A DNA stretch of 64,000 nucleotides from Segetibacter sp. 3557_3 (GTDB lineage Bacteria > Bacteroidota > Bacteroidia > Chitinophagales > Chitinophagaceae), in contig NZ_SMSK01000001.1 in assembly GCF_004354985.1 (NCBI RefSeq), positions 434,001 through 498,000 on the forward strand, given 5' to 3'. Both the position numbers and the translations under genes were made by a program. The notes under the pieces are model-generated. The model was not told the DNA's origin. It worked only from the letters and a program-made list of their open reading frames with translations, and searched no databases. Numbering within the stretch: the stretch's first letter is position 1; each line of letters begins with the position of its first letter. This document shows, one piece after another, positions 53,894 through 62,696 of the stretch.

Positions 53894-55738
53894 TTATTTT
53901 GGAAGGGTGAAATAAAAGGTGCTGCCTTCTCCGGGTTCCGACTCAACCCAAATTCTTCCACCATGTTTTTCAATGATCTTTTTACAAATGGCCAGGCCGA
54001 TACCTGTACCCGAATATTCGTTTTTATGATGGAGCCGTTGAAAAATGACGAATATCTTATGGTAAAAACGTTCCTCTATCCCAATACCGTTATCAATAAC
54101 CGCAAATTCAAATTCCTGCGGGTGTTCTTCAACCGTAACCTGGATCCTGGGTGGCTCAGCGCGGCGATACTTCAAGGCATTCCCAATCAAATTTTGTAAC
54201 AATTGCGTAAGCTGTGTCCGATTGCCTTTAATCATCGGCAGCGATGTTATATCTATGCTTCCATCTGTTTCGCTAAGCAATTGTTTATAAGTAAGCAAAA
54301 CGTTTGCAGCCACTTCATTCAGGTCTACCTGCTCTAACTCACTTTTATTGGTGTTTACCCTTGAATATTCAAGTAGGTCCAATATCAATCCCTTCATTCT
54401 TTCTGCTCCGTCTACGGCAAACCCAATGTATTCATGTGCCTTCGCATCCAGTTTGTCGCGGTACCTTTTTTGCAAAAGTTGCAGAAAGCTGGTAACCATT
54501 CTGAGCGGCTCCTGTAAGTCATGGGAAGTCACATAAGCGAAGCGCTCTAGCTCATCATTGGAAGCTGCCAGTTCTTTGGCGCGCTTCTCCAACGAATTAT
54601 TAAGCTTTTTCAGTATAAACTCACTTGCTTTTCTTTCTGTAAGGTCTTGCATGGTGCCAATCATTCGCGAGGGCCGCTGGGATTGAGCGTATATAGCAAA
54701 CCCACGGTCATAAACATATTTATACGCACCATTTGCACACCTGAAGCGGTATTCATTCTGCCAGTTAACAAGTTGTTCCCGAATGTGTCGCTTTAAATTG
54801 CCGATTACACGTTTACGATCATCCGGGTGTAGATTGTCAAACCACCAACGGGTATTCCCATTTACGTTCTCTGGTACATAACCAAACATCGACATCACAT
54901 TGTCGTTCCAGATTACACGGTTATTCACCAGGTCCCAGTCCCATATTACATCTTTTGTGGCTTTCTCCACCACTTTCAACCTTTCATTGATGGTGCGTAC
55001 TTCCTGGTCCGACTTCTTCTTTTCCGTTATATCTGTAAAAAACACAGATAAAACATCGTCGAACCAATAGGCATTTACATCAAACCATATTTGTAGCGGT
55101 GGAAAATATTCCTGGAAATGAACCGACGCATGTTTGCTGAAAGCCTCTTTAAAGCCAGGGTAAAATTGTAATGATAATGCCTCTTTATATTGTTCCCAAA
55201 AGTTGCGGCCTATGATCTCCTCGCGTTTTACTCTAAAAACTTCCTCTGCCTTATAATTCCAGTATAATATGTTATAGTTCACGTCCAGCCTGAAAAAACC
55301 ATCAGATATACTTTCCAACACACGGGTAATACGTTCCTCTGATACGATTCTATTATCCTGGTCGGACATTAAAGGCTGGTGTGTTGCCGGCGCTGATTGA
55401 ATGGTCCCGATTGCCTGCACCTCACCAGGTAAACTCCCCGGGGTCGGCCTATGCATTTCCCATTGCGTATGTACGGTTGTCCCGTCTTTTTTCCTCAAAA
55501 CGAGTTCAAACGGCGCCGATGCTACAGGATGATGCAATACCTCGTCAATAGCTTTTAAAACCAATGCATCACCACCTTGTTGAACCAGGTCGCTAAACTT
55601 AACAGGAAGATCAGGTGGGGAAAAAATATTGCGGAAGTAATCGTTTGCAAACAACAATTCTCCCGCTTCATTCAAAGCAAGAAAAAAACATGCACCCGAT
55701 TTTACCAATATGTCTGGATATGTGGCTGGTAATTTCAT
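53894..55738 (-). CDS. PAS-domain sensor histidine kinase, first gene of the cluster
   Basis: A 614-residue cytosolic kinase with three PAS-type domains (about 10-120, 135-245 and 250-370). The HisKA helix contains the phosphorylated His of RFAYVTSHDLQEPLRMVTSF (about residue 405), and the ATPase domain has NLIGNALKYR, VIDNGIGIEERF and GTGIGLAICKKI. This HDLQEPLR-type core resembles bacteriophytochrome-family kinases, but no chromophore domain (GAF/PHY) is seen. No membrane helix. It is the likely starter of a relay with the three downstream genes. Confidence 0.93.
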   Translation of the reverse strand: MKLPATYPDILVKSGACFFLALNEAGELLFANDYFRNIFSPPDLPVKFSDLVQQGGDALVLKAIDEVLHHPVASAPFELVLRKKDGTTVHTQWEMHRPTPGSLPGEVQAIGTIQSAPATHQPLMSDQDNRIVSEERITRVLESISDGFFRLDVNYNILYWNYKAEEVFRVKREEIIGRNFWEQYKEALSLQFYPGFKEAFSKHASVHFQEYFPPLQIWFDVNAYWFDDVLSVFFTDITEKKKSDQEVRTINERLKVVEKATKDVIWDWDLVNNRVIWNDNVMSMFGYVPENVNGNTRWWFDNLHPDDRKRVIGNLKRHIREQLVNWQNEYRFRCANGAYKYVYDRGFAIYAQSQRPSRMIGTMQDLTERKASEFILKKLNNSLEKRAKELAASNDELERFAYVTSHDLQEPLRMVTSFLQLLQKRYRDKLDAKAHEYIGFAVDGAERMKGLILDLLEYSRVNTNKSELEQVDLNEVAANVLLTYKQLLSETDGSIDITSLPMIKGNRTQLTQLLQNLIGNALKYRRAEPPRIQVTVEEHPQEFEFAVIDNGIGIEERFYHKIFVIFQRLHHKNEYSGTGIGLAICKKIIEKHGGRIWVESEPGEGSTFYFTLPK

Positions 55739-56165
55739 AGTATTTGGGCGCTGAAGGTATATATTTATATTTTTCGATACTTGAAACGTTTTAATCTTTT
55801 GATAACAAATTTAAATTGATGCGTAAGGTGCTGGTAACTACCTGTTACAAACCGATAAAAATCAACTTCGAATTCGCATCCCCATCCCGGTTTCCCGATA
55901 AAAAAAAGAAGGAATTATCAAACTCGTACCCACGCTAAAACAGCCGGAGTTTCCATCATTAGAATTACTGGCACAGTTGAGCCAATAATACATCGCGGCA
56001 AATCGCACTGCTTTTTTTATCCCTGTTAAACAACATCCCATTTTTTATCATGAAAGCGCATGATGGTTGGTCAACGTTTACAGCCTAAATTCCGGCCTTT
56101 AAGTATAATCCTGACCTGGTCTACGGCAGAAAAGCTGGCGAACAGCTCGATAAACAATTGCCCAT
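55739..56165. other. Divergent intergenic region
   Basis: About 430 bases between the kinase operon and the pectate lyase gene, expected to contain both promoters. Open frames here are weak. A GTAAC/GTTAC inverted repeat at 55833-55848 is too short to interpret. Confidence 0.4.
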
Positions 56166-57629
56166 ATGATTAATTCTTCCGCTTTATCGCTACTCAAGCC
56201 TTTTCTCTTCTCACGCATTAAATTGTTTAAATCACGCGGTCTTGTATCGGTCATGGTAGCGATAAACCTCTTGTTGATTTCAGCCGGAGCCGTAGCACAA
56301 ACACTCGCCTTTCCCGGTGCAGAAGGTTTTGGCAAATATGCCAGTGGCGGCAGAGGTGGCCAGGTGGCAAAAGTTACCAACCTCGATGATAGCGGGCCCG
56401 GAAGCTTCAGGTCTGCATTGGAGCAATATCCCGGGGAGCCCCTTACCGTTGTATTCGATGTATCGGGCATCATTGCGCTAAAATCTGCATTGGTGTTAAA
56501 GCGTTCCGATGTAACTATTGCCGGTCAAACTGCTCCCGGCGACGGCATTTGCCTGAAAGATCATTCGTTTATTGTAAGTGGTGCCGGTAAAGGCGGTAAT
56601 AAGGGCAATATCATCATTCGTTATCTACGCTCGCGTCCCGGTGGCACACTAAAAACCGGGCTTTATGGCTTTGACATGGAAAATTGCCATACAGTAATTA
56701 TCGACCACTGTTCGTTCAGTTGGGCCAATGAAGAATGTGCCGCCATGTACGACATTAAAAACACTACCGTACAATGGTCCATCATCAGCGAGGGCCTTTA
56801 CGAAGCCGGCCACGCCAAAGGTCATCGTTCATATGGCGGGGTTTGGGGCGGTCAGTACGCTTCCTATCACCATAACCTCATCGCTCACCAAAACAGCAGG
56901 GCGGTACGGTTCAATGGCAGCCGTGCGCATGATACGGTTGCACTCGTGGACTATAGGAACAACGTCATATATAATTGGGGCAATCCTAATGCAGCTTACG
57001 GTGGCGACATAAAAATTCCGAATGGGGTATCACAAGTGAACATGGTCGGCAACTACTATAAACCTGGTCCTGCTACACCGGGTGTTCATAAATTCATCCA
57101 GGCGCTCGATGCGGGTAAAGACTCCAGGGGTGTCGGCCAATGGTACCTGCAAGGCAACATCATGGAAGGTAATCGCCAACTCACAAAGAATAACTGGAAA
57201 GGTGTCGACTTAGATCAAGTGCCCGCACAACTGCAATCGAAGGCACGTGCAAGCCGCTCCTTTGAAATCAGCCAGGGCTTGCCGGCTGAGTCAGCTACAA
57301 CCGCTTACAATCGCGTACTGGAGAAAGCAGGTGCCACAATGCCGCGCCGCGACGCAACCGACAAGCGTGTGGTTGATGAAGTGAGAACAACAAAGGCATC
57401 GGGCATGGGTGTGTTTGGTAAGCCAGGTATCATCGATAGTCCAATGGCTGTTGGTGGCTGGGCAACTTACACAAGCACTGCGGCACCTGTTGATACCGAT
57501 AAAGACGGTATGCCGGATGTATGGGAATCGAAGTATGGGCTCGACATCAACAATGCTGCAGACCGCAACAAACTAAAGAACGGCTATACAATGCTTGAGA
57601 TCTACCTCAACGAACTTGCAGGAGAATAG
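56166..57629 (+). CDS. Pectate lyase family protein (PL1-like, secreted)
   Basis: A 487-residue secreted right-handed beta-helix protein. The signal sequence ends near Ala44-Gln45 (AINLLLISAGAVAQ); the N-terminal region before it is long, so the ATG at 56253 may be the true start. The mature part opens LAFPGAEGFGKYASGGRGGQ, a typical opening of Bacteroidota pectate lyases. NVTIAGQTAPGDGICLKDHS-type blocks (with IAGQTAPGDG near 120) and VIIDHCSFSWANEECAAMYD follow. A Ca-binding DTDKDGMPDVWE repeat sits near residue 438. It should cut polygalacturonate. No T9SS domain was recognised. Confidence 0.88.
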   Translation: MINSSALSLLKPFLFSRIKLFKSRGLVSVMVAINLLLISAGAVAQTLAFPGAEGFGKYASGGRGGQVAKVTNLDDSGPGSFRSALEQYPGEPLTVVFDVSGIIALKSALVLKRSDVTIAGQTAPGDGICLKDHSFIVSGAGKGGNKGNIIIRYLRSRPGGTLKTGLYGFDMENCHTVIIDHCSFSWANEECAAMYDIKNTTVQWSIISEGLYEAGHAKGHRSYGGVWGGQYASYHHNLIAHQNSRAVRFNGSRAHDTVALVDYRNNVIYNWGNPNAAYGGDIKIPNGVSQVNMVGNYYKPGPATPGVHKFIQALDAGKDSRGVGQWYLQGNIMEGNRQLTKNNWKGVDLDQVPAQLQSKARASRSFEISQGLPAESATTAYNRVLEKAGATMPRRDATDKRVVDEVRTTKASGMGVFGKPGIIDSPMAVGGWATYTSTAAPVDTDKDGMPDVWESKYGLDINNAADRNKLKNGYTMLEIYLNELAGE

Positions 57630-57928
57630 ATCAATAATCAACTACATCACGGGGCTAAGTTTTTCTTTTGGTAGCCAGCTAAAAATCATTGTGGAGACAT
57701 CGTTGCCACGTCCGCCCGGCTATCCATTCGGACGGGCTCGGTTCAACAGCAATGTTTCATGGCATCAGGCCCTACGTTTTGCCTCCAGGCGCCTGCTGGA
57801 AATAAGCTCTAAGTGTTCGTTGATGTTTCGTAAACATGTTTTATTCTAATTCACTTTTAATAAGAGTTTACCATTCCGGGCGCCAATAGTAGTAGGTGCT
57901 TCCTAATTTTACCAAATAACATTTGCCG

Positions 57929-60691
57929 ATGCTTGTTACACGATTCTTGTATCTTTTTATATCCGCTTTTTTTATCGCTCAAGGAGTTTCAATTGCACAA
58001 TTCAACAAAGGAAAACCACTGCCTGTAACGATAGTTGTTGGCGATAGCGCATCGGAACGAATTCGATTTGGTGTACAAAAACTAACCCTTGCACTTCAGC
58101 AGGCAGGCTATGTTGTGCGTACCGGAAAAAAAGATAGCAAGTCACCAGCACCTAATATCATCATTGGCTTAAAGAACGAACCTCTACTTAAAACCTGGAC
58201 TGGCAGCATGATGGCTTCAGGTAAACTTCCGGGCAAAGAAGGTTTCACCATATCCTCTGTTCAAAACAATAATATCATCATAACAGGGAGCGATCACTCA
58301 GGTGCTTTATATGGCTGCCTCGAACTTGCCGATAGAGTTAAAACCTCTGGCAGGTTACCCGCTGTAATATCGTTTTCCGACCAACCGGAGATGGTGTTGC
58401 GCGGAGCTTGTATCGGTGTGCAGAAACCAACTTACCTGCCCGGGCGTGGTGTTTACGAATACCCTTATTCTCCTGAATCTTTCCCGTGGCTTTACGACAA
58501 AAAACGCTGGATTCAATACCTCGATTCAATGGTGGAGAATCGCATGAATTCGCTTTATCTATGGAACGGTCATCCTTTTGCTTCATTGGTCAGGTTAAAG
58601 GATTATCCCTATGCACTTGAAGTGGATGAAGCCACATTTAAAAAGAACGAAGAGCTCTATAGTTTTCTTACCCACGAAGCAGACAAACGCGGCATCTGGG
58701 TTATCCAGATGTTTTATAACATCATTGTATCAAAACCTTTTGCAGAACACCACAACATCAAAACGCAGGACCGTAACCGGCCAATCGTTCCCCTGATTGC
58801 CGACTATACCAGGAAATCAATTGCTGCTTTTGTTCAAAAGTACCCGAACGTTGGTTTGATGGTTGCGCTTGGAGAGGCAATGGAAGGGGTTGGCCAGGAT
58901 GATATCGACTGGTTTACCAGAACCATTATCCCGGGTGTAAAAGATGGCCTTAAGGCTCTTGGTGAAACGGATGAACCGCCGATTGTACTACGCGCCCACG
59001 ATACGGATGCACCTGCCGTAATGAAAGCTTCACTTCCTTTATACAAGAATTTATACACTGAAGCAAAGTACAACGGTGAGGCACTTACTACCTATACACC
59101 ACGCGGACCCTGGGCCGAACTGCATCGCAGCCTTAGTCGCATTGGTACCGTGCAGATCGAAAATGTACATATACTCGCCAACCTCGAACCATTTCGTTAT
59201 GGCTCTGCCGACTTCATTCAAAAGTCAGTTCTGGCCATGCACAGGGTTCACGAGGGCAACGGACTTCACCTATACCCCGAGTCTTCATACTGGGACTGGC
59301 CATATACCGCTGATAAAACATCGCCGCGTTTGCTGCAGGTAGAACGCGACTGGATATGGTATAAGGCATGGGCACGATACGCATGGAACTGCCATCGCGA
59401 CCGCGAACAGGAAAAGGCTTACTGGGGCAAGCTTATCGGTGGTACTTACCGCAGCAACGATGCAACAGGCGCAAACATTTTAGAAGCTTACGAACAGTCC
59501 GGCGAGATTGCACCAAAACTGCTTCGGCGTTTTGGCATCACCGATGGAAACCGCCAGACACTTACCCTCGGAATGCTGATGACCCAGCTGATTAATCCAT
59601 ATCGGTATGGCTTATTTACACTACTCTACAACTCCGAAGGTCCTGAGGGCGAGATGTTAACGGAATACGCTGAAAAGGAGTGGAAGAAAGAAGCACATAT
59701 TGGCGAAACACCGGTCCAGATAATCCGTGAAGTGAAAGAGCACGGCCGCAAAGCAGTAGATGCAATTGAAGCTGCAGGCAAAACTTTCAAGGGGAACAGA
59801 CAGGAGTTTGAACGCATCAAAAACGACATGTATTGTTACAACGCTCTTGCAAACAATTTTGCTGAAAAAGCCTTGGCTGCCTTGTATGTTTTGCGTTATA
59901 AATACTCCAACGAACTTGCAGATCTGCAGAAGGCATTACCACATCTTGAGAAGAGCCTGGATTGGTATCGAACACTGGCCAGGCTTACGGCTGGCACTTA
60001 CCTGTATGCAAACAGTATGCAGACCCAACAACGGAAAATACCTGTTGGCGGCGACACTGGCACTAATAAAACCTGGGTTGAACTACTGCCGTTTTATGAA
60101 CAGGAGCTTGCTCATTTCAAACAAAACCTCGACTCTTTAAGGGCACCGAAAACTAGTACCACGGTTAACAAAAAAGCAGCATTTAAAAATGCCGATGTTC
60201 AGTTGCTCACTCCACCACAATCGTACTTTTCTGTAGGTGCGGGTAAGGAGTTGTTCAGCGATACCGCCACATATATCAAAGACTTTGCGGAAGAACTAAA
60301 GGAACTCAATGCTTTAAAACTTTCGAAGTCGAAGCAGATCAGTGAAGGCACAACCATACGTTTCACCAATCCAAAACCGGTGAAGGTTATGGTCGGTTTC
60401 TTTAATGCAAAGGGCAGTTTGTTCTTGCAACCACCGCAGCTGGAAACAGATGCCAGTGCAAACGACTATGGGCAGGCTGAAATCAAAATTGCCAATGCAA
60501 TATTGGTTTCGGGAATGCCCCCGGTAAACATTCACACTTATAGCTTCAAACCGGGAACAAATACATTAACGCTGGGTAAAGGCGCCTGCCTGGTGCTCGG
60601 CTTTATTGATGGTTCTCAAAATTTCGCCGCATACGATGCGGGCCTCATACCTGGTGGCGTTAAAAAAGAACTCGACTGGCTTTTTGAATAA
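57929..60691 (+). CDS. Secreted glycosidase-like protein, family not identified
   Basis: A 920-residue protein. The frame opens with TTG at 57923, but the ATG at 57929 is preferred; both give the signal peptide (FLYLFISAFFIAQGVSIAQ). The N-terminal domain (about 30-150: IRFGVQKLTLALQQAGYVVR, GFTISSVQNNNIIITGSDHS, GALYGCLELAD) matches the small domain that precedes the barrel in GH20, GH67 and GH115 enzymes. A barrel-like region follows (residues 155-480, with LGEAMEGVGQDD and LYPESSYWDWPY). The C-terminal half is helical and unfamiliar. Its position between pectate lyase and a second glycosidase suggests action on pectin side chains; family and substrate are inference. Confidence 0.7.
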   Translation: MLVTRFLYLFISAFFIAQGVSIAQFNKGKPLPVTIVVGDSASERIRFGVQKLTLALQQAGYVVRTGKKDSKSPAPNIIIGLKNEPLLKTWTGSMMASGKLPGKEGFTISSVQNNNIIITGSDHSGALYGCLELADRVKTSGRLPAVISFSDQPEMVLRGACIGVQKPTYLPGRGVYEYPYSPESFPWLYDKKRWIQYLDSMVENRMNSLYLWNGHPFASLVRLKDYPYALEVDEATFKKNEELYSFLTHEADKRGIWVIQMFYNIIVSKPFAEHHNIKTQDRNRPIVPLIADYTRKSIAAFVQKYPNVGLMVALGEAMEGVGQDDIDWFTRTIIPGVKDGLKALGETDEPPIVLRAHDTDAPAVMKASLPLYKNLYTEAKYNGEALTTYTPRGPWAELHRSLSRIGTVQIENVHILANLEPFRYGSADFIQKSVLAMHRVHEGNGLHLYPESSYWDWPYTADKTSPRLLQVERDWIWYKAWARYAWNCHRDREQEKAYWGKLIGGTYRSNDATGANILEAYEQSGEIAPKLLRRFGITDGNRQTLTLGMLMTQLINPYRYGLFTLLYNSEGPEGEMLTEYAEKEWKKEAHIGETPVQIIREVKEHGRKAVDAIEAAGKTFKGNRQEFERIKNDMYCYNALANNFAEKALAALYVLRYKYSNELADLQKALPHLEKSLDWYRTLARLTAGTYLYANSMQTQQRKIPVGGDTGTNKTWVELLPFYEQELAHFKQNLDSLRAPKTSTTVNKKAAFKNADVQLLTPPQSYFSVGAGKELFSDTATYIKDFAEELKELNALKLSKSKQISEGTTIRFTNPKPVKVMVGFFNAKGSLFLQPPQLETDASANDYGQAEIKIANAILVSGMPPVNIHTYSFKPGTNTLTLGKGACLVLGFIDGSQNFAAYDAGLIPGGVKKELDWLFE

Positions 60692-60732
60692 TAGTAGTTA
60701 CCGGGTACAGCGACTTTAAAACATTAGAAAAC

Positions 60733-62301
60733 ATGAAAGGATTGCATCAGAAAGCATGGTTGAAAGGTTATATCCTGGTCACCTCTCTTATCATCATAAC
60801 ATCTGGCTTGTTTGCGCAGGGGGCCGGCACGGTCTTGAGCACCGACAAACTCGTGAAATATGTTTCTTACTTCAATGCCATCGATACGGAAACAGTAAAG
60901 AACCATGTACCCAACAGTCAGGCCATTAGCTGGATGTCTGCAAATATCCCGTTGTTCGAAAGTCCTGATACCACCCTTACAAAAATTTATTATTACCGCT
61001 GGTGGGCGGTACGCAAACACCTGAAACAAACACCTGACGGATATGTGTTCACAGAGTTTATCACCCCTATGAACCATGGTGGTAAGCACAATACCATCAG
61101 CAGCGCGTTAGGGCACCACATCTACGAGGGACGTTGGCTGATCGATCAGAAATACATGAATGACTATATCCGTTTTTGGTTATATGTTGATAAGCAAACA
61201 CCGAAACCCCACCTGCATGCATTTAGCAGCTGGTTGCAGGATGCTATTTACAACCGCTACCTGGTAAACAGCGACAAGGGCTTCATTGAACAAAACCTGC
61301 TTGAGCTAAATGCCGACTATAACTTGTGGGAACAGGAAAAGCAATTGCCCGATGGCAAATTCTGGCAGTTCGATGTCAGGGATGCCATGGAGGAGTCAAT
61401 CAGTGGCGGACGTAAAGAAAAAAACGTTCGACCTACCATCAACAGTTATATGTACGGCAATGCGCGTGCAATGGTAGCCATGGCAAAACTTGTAGGTAAC
61501 GACAGCCTTGTTCAAAAGTATGAACGCAAAGCCACTCAGTTGAAGTCTATCGTTCAGGACTATCTATGGAACGATACCTCTGCGTTTTTTGAGGTACGAC
61601 ATGAAAACGGAAAATTCGCAAAGGCACGGGAAGCAATTGGTTTTATTCCATGGTATTTCAACCTGCCAGATGATAAAGCAAAGTATGCGAAGCAATGGGA
61701 TCAACTTTCGGATACGACAGGTTTTCGTGCCCCGTGGGGACTTACAACGGCAGAAATAAGACACCCGGAATTTCGTACCCATGGGTCAGGGCATGGCTGT
61801 GAGTGGGATGGTGCTGTTTGGCCATTTGCTACTACGCAAACGCTTCGCGGACTGGCAAACCTCCTGAGCAATTACAAGCAGAAGGGAACGATGAACAGCA
61901 ATATCTTTTACGACGAACTGCACAAATATGCATGGTCGCACCAAAAAAACGGTTTGCCCTACCTTGGCGAATACCAGGATGAAAAAACAGGTTATTGGTT
62001 AAAAGGAGATAATCCACGCAGCAGTTACTACAATCACTCTGCATTCGCCGATCTCATCATCAGTGATCTTGTTGGATTAAAACCCAGGGCCGATAATATA
62101 GTCGAATTAAAGCCGCTGATACCAAGGGATAAATGGGATTGGTTCTGTGTCGACAAGATACCTTATCATGGCAAGCTGCTCACGATCTTATATGATAAAA
62201 CGGGCACCAGATACAACAAGGGAAAGGGCTTTATGATTTTCGCAGATGGCAGGCAAATCTATAAGGGCAAAACGGTTGGAGCCATTAGAGCAAAGATGTA
62301 G
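60733..62301 (+). CDS. Secreted (alpha/alpha)6-barrel glycosidase-like protein (trehalase/MGH1-like)
   Basis: A 522-residue secreted protein with a signal peptide (YILVTSLIIITSGLFAQ). The sequence contains blocks typical of trehalase-like or MGH1-like glycosidases: FWQFDVRDAMEESISGGRK, NSYMYGNARAMVAMAKLVGN, and CEWDGAVWPFATTQT with SYYNHSAFADLIISDLVGLK. Those segments hold the usual acidic residues. It lies 41 bases after the previous gene and probably is co-transcribed. The substrate is unknown but in this context may be a pectin side-chain oligosaccharide. Confidence 0.78.
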   Translation: MKGLHQKAWLKGYILVTSLIIITSGLFAQGAGTVLSTDKLVKYVSYFNAIDTETVKNHVPNSQAISWMSANIPLFESPDTTLTKIYYYRWWAVRKHLKQTPDGYVFTEFITPMNHGGKHNTISSALGHHIYEGRWLIDQKYMNDYIRFWLYVDKQTPKPHLHAFSSWLQDAIYNRYLVNSDKGFIEQNLLELNADYNLWEQEKQLPDGKFWQFDVRDAMEESISGGRKEKNVRPTINSYMYGNARAMVAMAKLVGNDSLVQKYERKATQLKSIVQDYLWNDTSAFFEVRHENGKFAKAREAIGFIPWYFNLPDDKAKYAKQWDQLSDTTGFRAPWGLTTAEIRHPEFRTHGSGHGCEWDGAVWPFATTQTLRGLANLLSNYKQKGTMNSNIFYDELHKYAWSHQKNGLPYLGEYQDEKTGYWLKGDNPRSSYYNHSAFADLIISDLVGLKPRADNIVELKPLIPRDKWDWFCVDKIPYHGKLLTILYDKTGTRYNKGKGFMIFADGRQIYKGKTVGAIRAKM

Positions 62302-62696
62302 AAGTAAAAAGTAAAAAGTGAGTTAAATGGGTATTCATCAGCTTGGGGGATGGCGTTAAGAAATGAAACATGGAAAATTTAAAATTCACAACGTTTAAAA
62401 TCGGATTCAGTCTCATCACTCATCTCTCATATCCTTTGGTTCCAATCTCGTGAATTTGCAGGAGAACGGATTTGCTGAGAGAAGATTAAAAAGTACAAGT
62501 GTGCGACGCAAGAAAAGTTAAATAGAAAATCAATCGCTTGGCCCAAAGAAAATGTGAAATTAAAAATGCAAAATGCAAAATGGGAACTGATAACACCACA
62601 CTCATAACACTTAATTCATAACTCTTAATCATTTTCATTTAACATAACGCAGAAACTCATAATTCTTAATTCATAACTCATAACTATTTCGTCCGC
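62302..62696. repeat. Low-complexity AT-rich intergenic stretch with CTTAATTCATAA-type repeats
   Basis: About 395 bases without a gene. It contains several short A-rich or AT-rich degenerate repeats: AGTAAAAAGTAAAAAGTGAG (near 62303), AAAATGCAAAATGCAAAATG (about 62563-62582), and a run of ACTTAATTCATAACTCTTAATC / AATTCTTAATTCATAACTC-like units at 62608-62687. Such simple repeats between genes look like microsatellite decay. The GH28 gene starts at 62697, so its promoter lies somewhere here. Confidence 0.65.
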
